From contig UCEZ01000047.1 in NCBI GenBank assembly GCA_900471525.1, positions 104,847 through 168,846 on the forward strand: a stretch of DNA of 64,000 nt, written 5' to 3'. The translations under genes and the position numbers were made by a program. This document shows, in pieces, positions 55,404-64,000 of the stretch. The DNA comes from Hyphomicrobiales bacterium. GTDB lineage: Bacteria > Pseudomonadota > Alphaproteobacteria > Rhizobiales > Rhizobiaceae. Below the pieces are notes generated by a model, which was given only the letters and a program-made list of their open reading frames with translations, ran no database searches and was not told where the DNA came from. How positions within the stretch are numbered: the stretch's first letter is position 1; every line of letters begins with the position of its first letter.

Positions 55404-55588
55404 TTCCCATTAGCGCCGGCTCCTGATGTAACGCCGGACGGAGCGATAGACCGGAAGATCGACGATCTGCTCGGCCAGGCTCGGTTCTACTGCAGCTCTT
55501 ACCTCTGGCTTAAAAACCGCCGGAGAGTTTTGCTGTGACTGCACTAACCATCTGGTTTTTTCAAAAGCCTGCATTAGTATGTGCTCCC

Positions 55589-56050
55589 ATGATGGACACA
55601 CGCTTCTCTTCGGCTCTGCAGATCATTATTACAGTTGCCGTCAACGAAAAGAACAATACGCGCTCGACGAGCGATACATTGGCAGCGAAGCTCGATGCCA
55701 AGCCCAGCCTCGTGCGCAAGCTGGTTGCACCTTTGATGCAGAAGAATATCCTCGTGTCGTCCGAAGGATATCAGGGCGGCTATCGGCTTGGCCGGCCCTC
55801 AAGCTCGATCTATTTGAGCGAAATCTATCTTGCCGTGACGCCGGACAAGAAAATCTGGGGCACGCGCGACGACATCCCCGCCGAATGCTTCATTTCAAGC
55901 AATATGAACGAATGGTCGGCAAAACTCAGCAAGGAAGCCGAACAGGCTCTGCTCGGCCTACTGGGCGAGAAATCCGTTGAGGATGCCATTTCGGAACTGG
56001 CGACCATCGACGGCGGCAAGTGTCCGCTGGGCAGGACGCTCGCGAACTGA
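55589..56050 (+). CDS. Rrf2 family transcriptional regulator
   Basis: A 153-residue Rrf2-type regulator. The winged helix covers TSDTLAAKLDAKPSLVRKLVAPLMQKN, and YQGGYRLGRP is the wing. Only one or two Cys occur in the C-terminal part (AECFISS and KCPLGRTL), fewer than the three of Fe-S members such as IscR, so it is closer to the YwnA/NsrR-like branch without a clear cluster. The frame opens at 55535, but ATG at 55589 fits the family start. It converges on the porin gene. Confidence 0.83.
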   Translation: MMDTRFSSALQIIITVAVNEKNNTRSTSDTLAAKLDAKPSLVRKLVAPLMQKNILVSSEGYQGGYRLGRPSSSIYLSEIYLAVTPDKKIWGTRDDIPAECFISSNMNEWSAKLSKEAEQALLGLLGEKSVEDAISELATIDGGKCPLGRTLAN

Positions 56051-56067
56051 AGCTCGCGCGGCCGTGT

Positions 56068-56167
56068 GGGACGGCCGGAGGGAGCCGGGCCGTCCCCGTC
56101 ACTGATCGGAGGTCAGTCAAATCCGTGACGAACCGTCGGCTAGCCGGGCCTCTGCGCGGCTAGCCGG
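56068..56167. terminator. Convergent hairpins between the Rrf2 and porin genes
   Basis: A 9-bp stem GGGACGGCC/GGCCGTCCC (56068-56096) lies after the plus-strand gene. Two copies of the palindrome CGGCTAGCCG (56137-56146 and 56157-56166) lie before the end of the minus-strand porin and can pair with each other. No U-tracts are seen. Confidence 0.5.
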
Positions 56168-56182
56168 ATATCGAGCGGCGAT

Positions 56183-57208
56183 TTAGAAATCGCGCTGCAG
56201 ACGTACGAAGCCGAACACTTCGTCGTCACCGTCGTCTTCGTCGTGATACTGAACGCTCACCTTGGACTTGAGACCGTCCGTGATCTTGTAGTCGACGGTC
56301 ACACCGCCGGTCCAAGCATCGCCACCACCGAAGCCGTTGCCACTGCTGCTAAGGTCGATATTGCTGAAGTACTGAACGCCGGGCGTGATTGCGAACTTAT
56401 CGTTGACCTTCAGTTCGTACTGAGCGCCGACCGTCCATTCGGACTCTTCGTAGTAATAGTTGGCGCCAGTAGCGTAGGCACCGTAGATGCCGAGCTGGCC
56501 CGGTCCGAGATCGGCATAGACGATCGCGCGGATAGCGCCTTCTTCGGTATCGGTGTCATAACCGCCAAGCAGGTAACCGGTGACAACGCCAACGGTGCCC
56601 GAAACCTGACCGGTGACGCCAACGTTGTTCGGGCCTTCGCCCGGCTTGGTGTCGTAGTCGTCTTCCAGCTCTTCCACTGCGATACCAGCCTTGAAGGTCT
56701 CAGTCTCGTACTGGTAGCGAATGGCGTTGTGACGGGTCTCGTTGCTGGCGATCACGTCGGTTTCGCCGCTCAAGTCGTCATCCCACCAGCTGTACTGCAT
56801 ACCAACACGCAGGCCAGCAATATCGATGTAGCCTTCGTCCATGAAAGTGTTGTTGTTCGACGAACCGGAAGAATTCCGGGCGTTCGTACGCAGGGCGACA
56901 AGGCTCGTCAGCGTGCCGAATTCGGTGTCGTTCTTTGCCGTGAACTCGAGCTGTGCGCGGGTAAAGGTATTCCAGTCAGACGTACCCGACTGATCGCGAC
57001 CGAAGTCGGTCTGGAAACGGAGGTAACCGCCGATCTTCAGGCAGGTTTCTGTACCCGGGATGTAGAAGTAGCCAGTGCCGAATGCGTCGCAGACGCGAAC
57101 ATATTCCAGCGGCTCGGGTTCAGCTGCAACGATGGCGTCGGCGGCGAATGCGCCGCTTGCTGTGCTCAACGCCGCAGCGGACGCAAAAAGAAAAGCCCTT
57201 ATAGTCAT
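56183..57208 (-). CDS. Outer-membrane porin, rhizobial RopA/Omp2 type
   Basis: A 341-residue trimeric beta-barrel porin. A signal peptide ends in GAFAADA. The mature N terminus has CDAFGTGYFYIPGTETCLKIGGYLRF, with the paired Cys and IPGTETC signature of Rhizobiales porins, and the protein ends in aromatic Phe (LQRDF), as outer-membrane barrels do. It admits small hydrophilic solutes. The ATG at 57208 matches known family starts; the frame reaches 57238. An inverted repeat upstream (57341-57363) may be regulatory. Confidence 0.93.
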   Translation of the reverse strand: MTIRAFLFASAAALSTASGAFAADAIVAAEPEPLEYVRVCDAFGTGYFYIPGTETCLKIGGYLRFQTDFGRDQSGTSDWNTFTRAQLEFTAKNDTEFGTLTSLVALRTNARNSSGSSNNNTFMDEGYIDIAGLRVGMQYSWWDDDLSGETDVIASNETRHNAIRYQYETETFKAGIAVEELEDDYDTKPGEGPNNVGVTGQVSGTVGVVTGYLLGGYDTDTEEGAIRAIVYADLGPGQLGIYGAYATGANYYYEESEWTVGAQYELKVNDKFAITPGVQYFSNIDLSSSGNGFGGGDAWTGGVTVDYKITDGLKSKVSVQYHDEDDGDDEVFGFVRLQRDF

Positions 57209-57580
57209 TTCGGATCCAATCAAGTTTCGATTGGGCACAGGTTTGCATGGCTGAAAAATCAGCGTCCCCCGACCCCAAATATCGATTCAAGCCCCTATGG
57301 CAGCGGTCAAAACCGCATGTCGAGATTACATAGAGCGATAACTGTAACAATAAAAATTACAGTCATATTCGTCACAAATATCTGTTGGGATTTTCACTGT
57401 TGCCGAAACGCAACGGCCCGGGAAGCGAGATCGTGAGTACCCTCACTACCTCAAATGGGCATTCCAATTGCCGTACAAACCAGAGAGGGTGTGACCGGTA
57501 ACATCCTGAGGCTGTCACTTAGTGACGACGACGCCCAACTGCAAGTAGGATCGCCCGGTGTTTTCGTGAAGGATGTCAAA
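57209..57580. other. Porin upstream region, no gene
   Basis: About 370 bases without a supported gene. It holds the porin promoter region and the inverted repeat at 57341. The in-frame ATG at 57455 upstream of the small hypothetical gene has no ribosome-binding site. Confidence 0.4.
57341..57363. promoter_or_regulatory. Inverted repeat upstream of the porin gene
   Basis: ACTGTAA and TTACAGT are perfect 7-base arms around a 9-base AT-rich centre, about 133 bases before the porin start. It could be an operator or hairpin of the leader. Confidence 0.4.
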
Positions 57581-57949
57581 ATGACGCGTCTGCGGGCACG
57601 GCTAGCCACGGATCGCCAACAGATTAAGCACTTCCTTCACATAACCATATGGTCGACGGGCAAGGCCAGACATTTCCTGCCACTCCCCGCTGACCGCTCA
57701 TCGAGGCACGGAACATCTGTGCCGATCGCCCGGCAGGTCATGGTGCTCTGCGTCGATGCCCCCGGCGCCGGTCATGCCGAACTTCACGACATGATGGTCA
57801 CCCGGAACTATTTCGACGCCCTGCCGGAAAAAGCCAGGGGACATCTCGTCTGCCGCGTCGTCGACACGTTGATTCCGAGCAACCAGAAGCACGACATCGG
57901 TGGGCTGGTCATGGGCGCAAACCGGGCCTGCTACTCGTCGTCTCAATAG
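57581..57949 (+). CDS. Hypothetical protein (122 residues)
   Basis: Basic N terminus with several Arg and His, then VMVLCVDAPGAGHAELHDMMV and a short C-terminal region with Cys. Family not recognised. ATG at 57581 has GAAGGA seven bases upstream; the longer frame from 57455 lacks a site. A strong rho-independent terminator begins eight bases after the stop, which supports a real transcript on this strand. Confidence 0.55.
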   Translation: MTRLRARLATDRQQIKHFLHITIWSTGKARHFLPLPADRSSRHGTSVPIARQVMVLCVDAPGAGHAELHDMMVTRNYFDALPEKARGHLVCRVVDTLIPSNQKHDIGGLVMGANRACYSSSQ

Positions 57950-57956
57950 TCCGTCA

Positions 57957-57980
57957 GGGCCGCATCTGCGGCCCTTTTGT
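57957..57980 (+). terminator. Rho-independent terminator
   Basis: GGGCCGC/GCGGCCC forms a 7-bp GC stem with loop ATCT, followed by TTTTGTTATT. It ends the hypothetical gene 57581-57949. Confidence 0.88.
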
Positions 57981-58118
57981 TATTCAGCCAACTACCGATC
58001 CAGGGAGCCGCAATAAATCCGGCCTTACGCCTCCACCGCTGGCTCCTGTCTCTCCCTGTCAAAAATCCTCGCATTACCTCCACTACGAATTTTAAATTCA
58101 TTCGATTGACTGAAAGAT

Positions 58119-58146
58119 AGACATGATGTATACCTGCATCATGTCT
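58119..58146. promoter_or_regulatory. Inverted repeat over the start of the CecR-like gene
   Basis: AGACATGATG and CATCATGTCT are perfect 10-base arms separated by eight bases. The right arm includes the ATG at 58141 and the left arm includes the ATG at 58123. It is the likely autoregulatory operator of the TetR-type protein. Confidence 0.65.
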
Positions 58147-58842
58147 AAAATTGAAAACGAACAGAACACGCCCGCCTCGCGCCGCGACCAGACCCGCGAA
58201 AAGCTGCTTGCATCCTCGCTTGATGTCTTCGGCCGCTATGGCTTCGACGGCGCGTCGACCCGACAGCTCGCCGATGCGGCGGGCGTCAACCTGCAGGCCA
58301 TTCCCTACTACTTTTCCGGCAAGGAAGGCCTCTACATTGCCACCGCTGAATATCTGACGGAGATGATCAGCGCCCATGTCGGCGATATGCGCCAAAAGGT
58401 CGGCGCCCGTATCGCAACCCTCGAAGCATCCGGTGAAAGCATGACGCCGGCGGAAGCCCGCAGCTTCCTGACAGAAATCGCCCAGACGATGATTGCGCTC
58501 TTCGTCAGCAAGAAATCCGAATCCTGGGCGCGCTTCATCATTCGCGAACAGATGGAGCCGACGGAAGCCTTTACACGGGTCTATCAGGGGATCATGCGGC
58601 CGATGATCGAGATTGCCCGGCGGCTGATCGGGACCATCCTTGGTGAGGATTCGAAATCCGAACATGTGCGGCTGCGCGCCTTTTCCTTTATCGGCGGCAT
58701 CATGGTCTTTCGCATGGCGCATGCGGCGGTGCTTGCCCAGATGGAGTGGGACAGCGCCGGTCCGGACGAGGTCGCAACCTTACGCAAACTCGCCGCCGAA
58801 CTCGTGGCCGTCCTCGAGCCCGCCAAAGGAGCCACGGCATGA
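58141..58842 (+). CDS. cecR: CecR-type TetR family regulator of the efflux operon
   Basis: A 233-residue TetR protein with the CecR/YbiH-type C-terminal domain. The helix-turn-helix is [21 protein letters not shown]. Gene order (regulator, fusion protein, double ATPase, two permeases) is that of the E. coli cecR-ybhG-ybhF-ybhS-ybhR operon. I prefer the ATG at 58141 to those at 58123/58126. None has a good ribosome-binding site, and a 28-base inverted repeat covers all of them. It overlaps the fusion-protein gene by four bases. Confidence 0.87.
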   Translation: MSKIENEQNTPASRRDQTREKLLASSLDVFGRYGFDGASTRQLADAAGVNLQAIPYYFSGKEGLYIATAEYLTEMISAHVGDMRQKVGARIATLEASGESMTPAEARSFLTEIAQTMIALFVSKKSESWARFIIREQMEPTEAFTRVYQGIMRPMIEIARRLIGTILGEDSKSEHVRLRAFSFIGGIMVFRMAHAAVLAQMEWDSAGPDEVATLRKLAAELVAVLEPAKGATA

Positions 58843-59849
58843 AAAAGCTCGCGATTCTCATTCTTCTGCTTGCGACGGCGGGCGGAGCGGCCTGGTGGTT
58901 CGGATTGCCGGCCAAATTCGGATGGCAAGCCGCAGAGCGGAAAGACTTCGTTCTCTATGGCAATGTCGATATCCGCCAGGTTTCGCTTGGCTTTCGCGTC
59001 AATGGCCGCCTCTCGGACCTTACGGCCGATGAGGGCGACGTCATCAAGGCTGGCACCGTCCTTGCCAAGCTTGACGCCCGCCCTTACGACTATGCCGTGC
59101 GCTCGGCAGAAGCCAATGTCGCCGCCCTTCGCGCCACGCTCGACAAGCTGAAAGCTGGGCCCCGCCCCACCGAAATCGCCCAGACACGCGCCGCCTATAA
59201 TGCGAGCCTGGCTGACCTTCAGAATGCCGAGCTTGAGCTGGAACGCGCCCAGCAGCTTCGCCCACGCGGAACAATTTCACAGGCCGCCTTCGATCAGGCC
59301 GTCGCGGCGAAGGCAATGGCCGCCGCGCGTGCCGAATCCGGCAGAGAAGCATTGAAGCTGATCGAGGAAGGCAGCCGCGTCGAGGATATCACCGCAGCAG
59401 CTGCGCAATTGCAGGCGGCGGAAGCGACATTGGCGTCGGCCCAGACATCCCTGGAGGATACGGAGCTGCGTGCGCCGAATGACGGCATCATCCTGTCGCG
59501 GGTGCGCGAAACGGGAGCGATCGTCGCGCCGGCCGATATTGTCTTCGTCCTCTCGCTGGCCGAGCCAGTCTGGGTCCGCACTTATGTCAGCGAACCCGAT
59601 CTCGGCCGCATCCATCCCGGCATGAAAGTCAAGGTCAGCTCCGATACAAGACCGAACGACGCCTATGACGGCACCATTGGCTTCATCTCGCCGGTTGCGG
59701 AATTCACCCCGAAATCCGTGGAAACGCCGGAATTGCGCACCGACCTCGTCTACCGCCTGCGCATTGTCGTCGACAAGCCGGGCGAAGACCTGCGCCAGGG
59801 CATGCCGGTCACCGTGCGGTTTGCGTCGCAACAGGTGGCTGCGCAATGA
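58839..59849 (+). CDS. ybhG: HlyD/YbhG-type membrane fusion protein
   Basis: A 336-residue periplasmic adaptor. An N-terminal membrane anchor ([18 protein letters not shown]) is followed by a lipoyl domain ([20 protein letters not shown]), a coiled-coil hairpin at about residues 80-190 (rich in Ala, Glu and Arg) and a beta-barrel part. The start overlaps the regulator stop (ATGA). It links the inner-membrane ABC exporter encoded next to an outer-membrane factor that is not in this window. Confidence 0.92.
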   Translation: MKKLAILILLLATAGGAAWWFGLPAKFGWQAAERKDFVLYGNVDIRQVSLGFRVNGRLSDLTADEGDVIKAGTVLAKLDARPYDYAVRSAEANVAALRATLDKLKAGPRPTEIAQTRAAYNASLADLQNAELELERAQQLRPRGTISQAAFDQAVAAKAMAAARAESGREALKLIEEGSRVEDITAAAAQLQAAEATLASAQTSLEDTELRAPNDGIILSRVRETGAIVAPADIVFVLSLAEPVWVRTYVSEPDLGRIHPGMKVKVSSDTRPNDAYDGTIGFISPVAEFTPKSVETPELRTDLVYRLRIVVDKPGEDLRQGMPVTVRFASQQVAAQ

Positions 59850-61588
59850 CCGCCGGGCGGGAAAGAAGCGAACTGGTTCGCCTGGCTGACGTAACCAAGC
59901 GGTTCGGCGACGCGCCCCCTGCGCTTCAATCCGTGTCCGGCACGATCCTCGGTGGTGAGATCACCGGGCTTGTCGGCCCTGATGGCGCGGGCAAGACGAC
60001 ACTTGTCCGGCTCATGACCGGCCTGATGCTGCCCGATAGCGGAACCGTCGAAGTTCTCGGCTTCGATACCGCCAAAAATCCCGCCGCGATCCAGGCGTCG
60101 ATCGGTTATATGCCGCAGCGCTTCGGGCTCTACGAAGACCTCTCGGTCCAGGAAAATCTCGATCTCTATGCCGACCTTCGCGGCCTGCCGAAAGATGAGC
60201 GGACGGCGACATTCGACGAACTTTTGACCTTTACCGATCTCAAGCGTTTTATAGGTCGTCTGGCGGGAAAGCTGTCGGGCGGCATGAAACAGAAGCTCGG
60301 GCTTGCCTGCGCTCTTCTGAAGAAGCCGCGCCTGCTGCTGCTCGACGAGCCGGGCGTCGGCGTCGATCCGATCTCGCGCCGCGATCTCTGGAAGATGGTC
60401 GAGGACCTGACCAAGGAAGGCATCGGCGTCGTCTGGTCAACCGCCTATCTCGACGAGGCGGAAGCCTGCGATGGCGTGCTCCTGCTCAATCAGGGGAAAC
60501 TGATGTTTTCCGGCAAGCCGGCGGACATGACCACCCGTGTCACGGACCGCGTGTTCCGGGTCTCGGGCATCCCCGGGCGCAAGCGGCAGGTGCTGGCGAA
60601 ACTGCTCGACGAAGAGGGCATCATTGACGGCGTCATCCAGGGCGAGGCGATCCGGATCGTCACCCGCGAAGGCGCCCAGCCCGATTTTCCATCCGCCGGC
60701 GAAGGCGCGAAGGCCTCCTCCGCCCCGCCGCGCTTCGAGGACGCCTTCGTCGACATGCTCGGCGGTGGTCCCGGCGGACGCTCGAAACTCGCCGAGGCCC
60801 AACAGCCGCTGACGGCAAAGGACGACCGGCCGGTGATCGAGGCGAAGGGGCTGACCAAGCGCTTCGGCGATTTCACCGCAGCCGACGACATCACCTTCGA
60901 TATCCGCCGCGGCGAGATCTTCGGCCTGCTCGGGCCGAACGGCGCCGGCAAGTCCACCACCTTCAAGATGCTCTGCGGCCTGTTGAAGCCGACGGCGGGC
61001 GAAGGCCGCGTCGCCGGCTTCGATCTTCGCCGCGACGCCGCCTCCGCGCGCAATCAATTGGGCTACATGGCCCAGAAGTTCTCGCTCTACGGCGATCTCA
61101 GCATCGCGCAGAACCTCGATTTCTTCGCCGGCGTCTATGGCCTCTCCGGCCGGCGTAAGCGCGACCGCATCGCTCTCATGAACGAGATCTTCGATTTCGG
61201 CCGCCATGCCGGCCAGTCGTCCAAGGACCTCCCGCTCGGCCTCAAGCAGCGGCTGGCGCTCGCCTGCGCGGTCATGCACGAGCCGCAGGCCCTGTTCCTC
61301 GACGAGCCCACCTCCGGCGTCGACCCGATCACGCGGCGCGAATTCTGGACGCACATCAACGCGCTGGTGGAAAAGGGCGTGACTGTGCTCGTCACCACCC
61401 ATTTCATGGAGGAGGCGGAATATTGCGACCGGATTTCGCTGATCTATCGCGGCCGCTCGATCGCGCTCGGCTCGCCCGATGAATTGAAAGCAAGCGTCGT
61501 CACCAAAGAGCAACCCGATCCGACCATGGAGGACGCCTTCGTCGCGCTCATCCGGCAATCGGAATCCGAAGCGAAGGAGGCGGCATGA
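59846..61588 (+). CDS. ybhF: Double ABC ATPase of the exporter (YbhF type)
   Basis: A 580-residue protein with two tandem nucleotide-binding domains. The first has Walker [10 protein letters not shown] and signature LSGGMKQKL. The second has GPNGAGKST but a degenerate signature, LPLGLKQRL, instead of LSGGQ. That suggests asymmetric ATP hydrolysis, a known trait of this family. It overlaps the adaptor gene and the first permease gene by four bases each. Confidence 0.93.
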   Translation: MTAGRERSELVRLADVTKRFGDAPPALQSVSGTILGGEITGLVGPDGAGKTTLVRLMTGLMLPDSGTVEVLGFDTAKNPAAIQASIGYMPQRFGLYEDLSVQENLDLYADLRGLPKDERTATFDELLTFTDLKRFIGRLAGKLSGGMKQKLGLACALLKKPRLLLLDEPGVGVDPISRRDLWKMVEDLTKEGIGVVWSTAYLDEAEACDGVLLLNQGKLMFSGKPADMTTRVTDRVFRVSGIPGRKRQVLAKLLDEEGIIDGVIQGEAIRIVTREGAQPDFPSAGEGAKASSAPPRFEDAFVDMLGGGPGGRSKLAEAQQPLTAKDDRPVIEAKGLTKRFGDFTAADDITFDIRRGEIFGLLGPNGAGKSTTFKMLCGLLKPTAGEGRVAGFDLRRDAASARNQLGYMAQKFSLYGDLSIAQNLDFFAGVYGLSGRRKRDRIALMNEIFDFGRHAGQSSKDLPLGLKQRLALACAVMHEPQALFLDEPTSGVDPITRREFWTHINALVEKGVTVLVTTHFMEEAEYCDRISLIYRGRSIALGSPDELKASVVTKEQPDPTMEDAFVALIRQSESEAKEAA

Positions 61589-62718
61589 GCACCTCCTCGG
61601 CCTCGGACCGGATCAGGCGCTTCACGGCTCTAGTACGCAAGGAGAGCTATCAGGCCGTGCGCGATCCGAGCACGATCCTGATCGCCTTCGTGCTGCCGCT
61701 GATCCTGCTCTTCCTGTTCGGCTACGGCGTCTCGCTCGATACGACCCGGACCCGCGTCGGTCTCGTCATGGAGGAAACCACGCCGCTCACCCAGAGCCTT
61801 GCCGCAAGTTTCGAGGCATCGCGCTATTTTTCTGTGGCCACCAGCCAGGATCGCCGCGTCTTCGAGGAGGATCTGGTCAATGGCCGCATTCGCGGTATTC
61901 TCGTCATCCCCGCCAATTTCACCACGGACTTTGCCGCCGGCAACCGCCCGCAGGTCCAGGTGATCGTCGATGGCTCGGAGCCGAACACCGCGAATTTCGT
62001 CCAGAATTATGCGCAGGGCACCGTCGCCAATTGGGAACGCCAGCGCCAGGCATTGATGGCCGAGAACTCGACCGCCATTTCGATCGAGCAGCGCTTCTGG
62101 TTCAACCCGGAACTCACCAGTCGCAATTTCCTTGTGCCGGGCTCCATCGCCATCGTCATGACGCTGGTCGGCACGCTGCTCACCTCGCTGGTCGTCGCCC
62201 GCGAATGGGAGCGCGGCACGATGGAGGCGATGATGGCCACACCGGTGACGGCGATCGAGCTCTTGGTCGGCAAGATCTTCCCCTATTTCGTGCTCGGCCT
62301 TGCCGCGATGACGCTCTGCGTGCTGCTCGCCGTCTCCCTGTTCGGTGTGCCCTTCCGCGGTTCGGTCGTTGCGCTCTATGCCCTGTCGGCAACATTCCTC
62401 ATTCCGGCGCTCGGCCAGGGCCTTCTGATTTCGGCGGCGACCAAGAACCAGTTTTTGGCCTCGCAGCTGGCACTGATCTCCGCCTTCCTGCCGGCCTTCC
62501 TGCTCTCCGGCTTCCTGTTCGAGATCAATTCGATGCCCACCGTCATCCAGTGGATCACCTTCATCGTGCCCGCCCGCTACCTCATCCCGAGCCTGCAGAC
62601 CGTTTTCCTCGCGGGCGATATCTGGCCGATGTTCCTGCATTCGATGGCCGTCATGCTCGCGATCGGCGCCGTGTTCTTTGCGCTTGCCGCCCGCAGCACC
62701 AGGAAGAGGATCGGCTGA
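61585..62718 (+). CDS. ybhS: ABC-2 type permease (YbhS type)
   Basis: A 377-residue ABC-2 permease. One N-terminal helix (ILIAFVLPLILLFLFGYGVSL) is followed by a large periplasmic domain (to about residue 180) and then five helices. VAREWERGTMEAMMATPVTAIELLVGK is the cytoplasmic coupling motif. It overlaps the next permease start by one base. Confidence 0.93.
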   Translation: MSTSSASDRIRRFTALVRKESYQAVRDPSTILIAFVLPLILLFLFGYGVSLDTTRTRVGLVMEETTPLTQSLAASFEASRYFSVATSQDRRVFEEDLVNGRIRGILVIPANFTTDFAAGNRPQVQVIVDGSEPNTANFVQNYAQGTVANWERQRQALMAENSTAISIEQRFWFNPELTSRNFLVPGSIAIVMTLVGTLLTSLVVAREWERGTMEAMMATPVTAIELLVGKIFPYFVLGLAAMTLCVLLAVSLFGVPFRGSVVALYALSATFLIPALGQGLLISAATKNQFLASQLALISAFLPAFLLSGFLFEINSMPTVIQWITFIVPARYLIPSLQTVFLAGDIWPMFLHSMAVMLAIGAVFFALAARSTRKRIG

Positions 62719-63830
62719 TGTGGTGGACGCGGCTTCGGGCCCTGATCGTCAAGGAACTGCTGGCGGTGCTGCGCGATCCCAAGGGTCGCGCCATCCTGAT
62801 CGGCCCGCCCCTCATCCAGCTCCTCGTCTTCTCCTATGCGGCGACGCTTGAGGTCCGCAATGTCGACGTGATGATCCTCAACCGTGACAGCGGCCATTGG
62901 GGGCAGGAGCTGGTCGAGCGCATCGAGGGTTCGCCGACTTTCCGCCGCATCGAGGTCGCCGCCAACCCGGGCGAGGTCCGCGAGGCGATCGATGGCCAGG
63001 ACGTCATCGCCGCCGTCGAGATCGGCCCGGATTTTTCCCGCGGCATCGAGGCCGGGACGCCGGTCGATCTGCAGATCATCCTCGACGGCCGCCGCTCGAA
63101 CGCCTCGCAGATCGTCTCGGGCTATCTGACGCAGATCGCCGGTGGTCTCGCTGCCGAGACCCCGGCCGGCAAACGATCGGCCGCGCGCTCGGTCACGACA
63201 ATCCCGCGCAACTGGTTCAACCCGAACCTCACCTATCAATGGTTCATGGTGCCAAATTTGATTGCCAGCATCGCGCTCCTGATCGGCCTGATCGTCACGG
63301 CGCTGTCGATCGCCCGCGAGCGCGAACTCGGCACCTTCGACCAGCTGATGGTCTCGCCGTTGCGCGTCCACGAGATCCTGATCGGCAAGCTCCTGCCGCC
63401 GATGATGATCGGCCTCTTCCACATCACCGCCTATATCCTGGCAGCAATCTTCATCTTCCACCTGCCGCTCCGGGGATCGCTGTTCCTGCTCTATGGCAGC
63501 GGCATCTTCTATCTCGCCTCGGTGGTCGGCATCGGGCTGTTCATCTCGGCGCTGTCGATGACGCAGCAGCAGGCCATCCTCGGCGCCTTCCTGTTCATGG
63601 TGCCGGCCATGCTGCTCTCGGGCTTCGCCACGCCGATCGAGAACATGCCCGAATGGCTGCAGCCGGTGACGCTGGTCAATCCCTTGCGCTATTTCCTGAT
63701 CATCGTGAAGGGCGTGTTCCTGAAAGACATCAGCCTCGCCGAAGTGGTGAACCAGACCATCCCGCTCTGCCTGATCGCCATGGTGACGCTGAGCGCCGCC
63801 GCCTGGCTCTTCCGGCGGCGGCTGGAGTAA
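62718..63830 (+). CDS. ybhR: ABC-2 type permease (YbhR type)
   Basis: A 370-residue ABC-2 permease paired with YbhS. The topology is the same: N-terminal helix, large periplasmic domain, then five helices. ARERELGTFDQLMVSPLRVHEILIGKL is the coupling segment. The frame opens much earlier in another reading frame of ybhS, but the ATG at 62718 (TGATG junction) is the start. It is the last gene of the operon; in E. coli the system exports drugs and cations. Confidence 0.93.
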   Translation: MWWTRLRALIVKELLAVLRDPKGRAILIGPPLIQLLVFSYAATLEVRNVDVMILNRDSGHWGQELVERIEGSPTFRRIEVAANPGEVREAIDGQDVIAAVEIGPDFSRGIEAGTPVDLQIILDGRRSNASQIVSGYLTQIAGGLAAETPAGKRSAARSVTTIPRNWFNPNLTYQWFMVPNLIASIALLIGLIVTALSIARERELGTFDQLMVSPLRVHEILIGKLLPPMMIGLFHITAYILAAIFIFHLPLRGSLFLLYGSGIFYLASVVGIGLFISALSMTQQQAILGAFLFMVPAMLLSGFATPIENMPEWLQPVTLVNPLRYFLIIVKGVFLKDISLAEVVNQTIPLCLIAMVTLSAAAWLFRRRLE

Positions 63831-63848
63831 ACGGCTTTGCCGCGGGGT

Positions 63849-64000
63849 ACCCCCCTCTGTCACTTCGTGACATCTCCCCCTCAAGGGGGGAGATTGATCC
63901 GCCGCGCCGTCCATCGATCATCTCTATTTTGGCTGAATAAGAGGGCATTGTCCGGGGAAGGTTCGACATACTCCCGATCCCCCCCCTTGAGGGGGAGATG
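63849..64000. repeat. Rhizobial palindromic mosaic element (cut by window end)
   Basis: CTCCCCCTCAAGGGGGGAG at 63874-63892 is a near-perfect palindrome, preceded by the small hairpin GTCAC-TTC-GTGAC at 63859-63871. An inverted copy of the block, ending CCTTGAGGGGGAGATG, is at 63980-64000. Such modules are common between genes in Rhizobiaceae (RIME-type). The right half may continue beyond the window. Confidence 0.7.

Overview
The window looks like a chromosomal or chromid segment of a Rhizobiaceae bacterium (Rhizobium, Agrobacterium or a close relative). The base composition is GC-rich. It carries an alphaproteobacterial infB, a RopA/Omp2-type rhizobial porin, a BA14K-family protein, many ABC uptake systems for plant-derived compounds, and a mosaic palindromic repeat at the right edge of the kind common in Rhizobiales. 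Genus cannot be settled from the sequence alone.

Layout. (1) 0-6.9 kb, core-like: 3' part of infB, two small envelope proteins, DoxX, a SelT/SelW/SelH-type protein, a YqaA/DedA-type membrane protein, a BA14K protein, a phosphomannomutase and tRNA-Leu(CAG), followed by an IS3 transposase relic. (2) 7.6-19.6 kb, a (hydroxy)proline-type catabolic island: a polar amino-acid ABC transporter, two proline-racemase-superfamily enzymes with different catalytic pairs (Ser/Cys and Cys/Thr), an ornithine-cyclodeaminase-type reductase, an Ldh2-type imine reductase, a SolA-like amine oxidase, a GNAT enzyme, a dimethylformamidase-like amidohydrolase and a divergent GntR regulator. Copies of the palindrome ATCGTATACGAT lie at the promoters and probably form one regulon. 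(3) 19.9-25.1 kb: AraC regulator, three Tad-type envelope genes, an exported beta-carbonic anhydrase and a small hypothetical gene. (4) 25.3-36.4 kb, uronide utilisation: LacI regulator, sugar ABC transporter, GH105 hydrolase and an 871-codon protein of unknown family, divergent from a binding protein, kduI and kduD. (5) 36.4-54.4 kb, an organosulfur-type island: TetR, a DsbA/HCCA-isomerase-like protein, a mercaptopyruvate sulfurtransferase fused to a D-lactate-dehydrogenase-type flavoprotein, a BisC/DMSO-reductase-family molybdoenzyme, a peptide-type ABC transporter, three luciferase-like monooxygenases, an SfnB-like flavoprotein and a PanE-like reductase. A 46-base bipartite element occurs three times here. 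The island ends at a decayed IS481 transposase. (6) 55.6-64 kb: Rrf2 regulator, porin, a small hypothetical gene with a clear terminator, a CecR-YbhGFSR-type efflux operon and the palindromic repeat.

How the genes fit together. Region 2 can import a proline-like compound, dehydrate or epimerise it, and reduce the cyclic imine to proline; the amine oxidase, GNAT and amidohydrolase suggest that the natural substrate is N-substituted. Region 4 takes up unsaturated uronides, releases the unsaturated uronic acid and converts it towards 2-keto-3-deoxygluconate. Region 5 appears to collect sulfur from sulfonates, sulfoxides or thiols. Functions are inferred from motifs and gene neighbourhood; no database search was possible.
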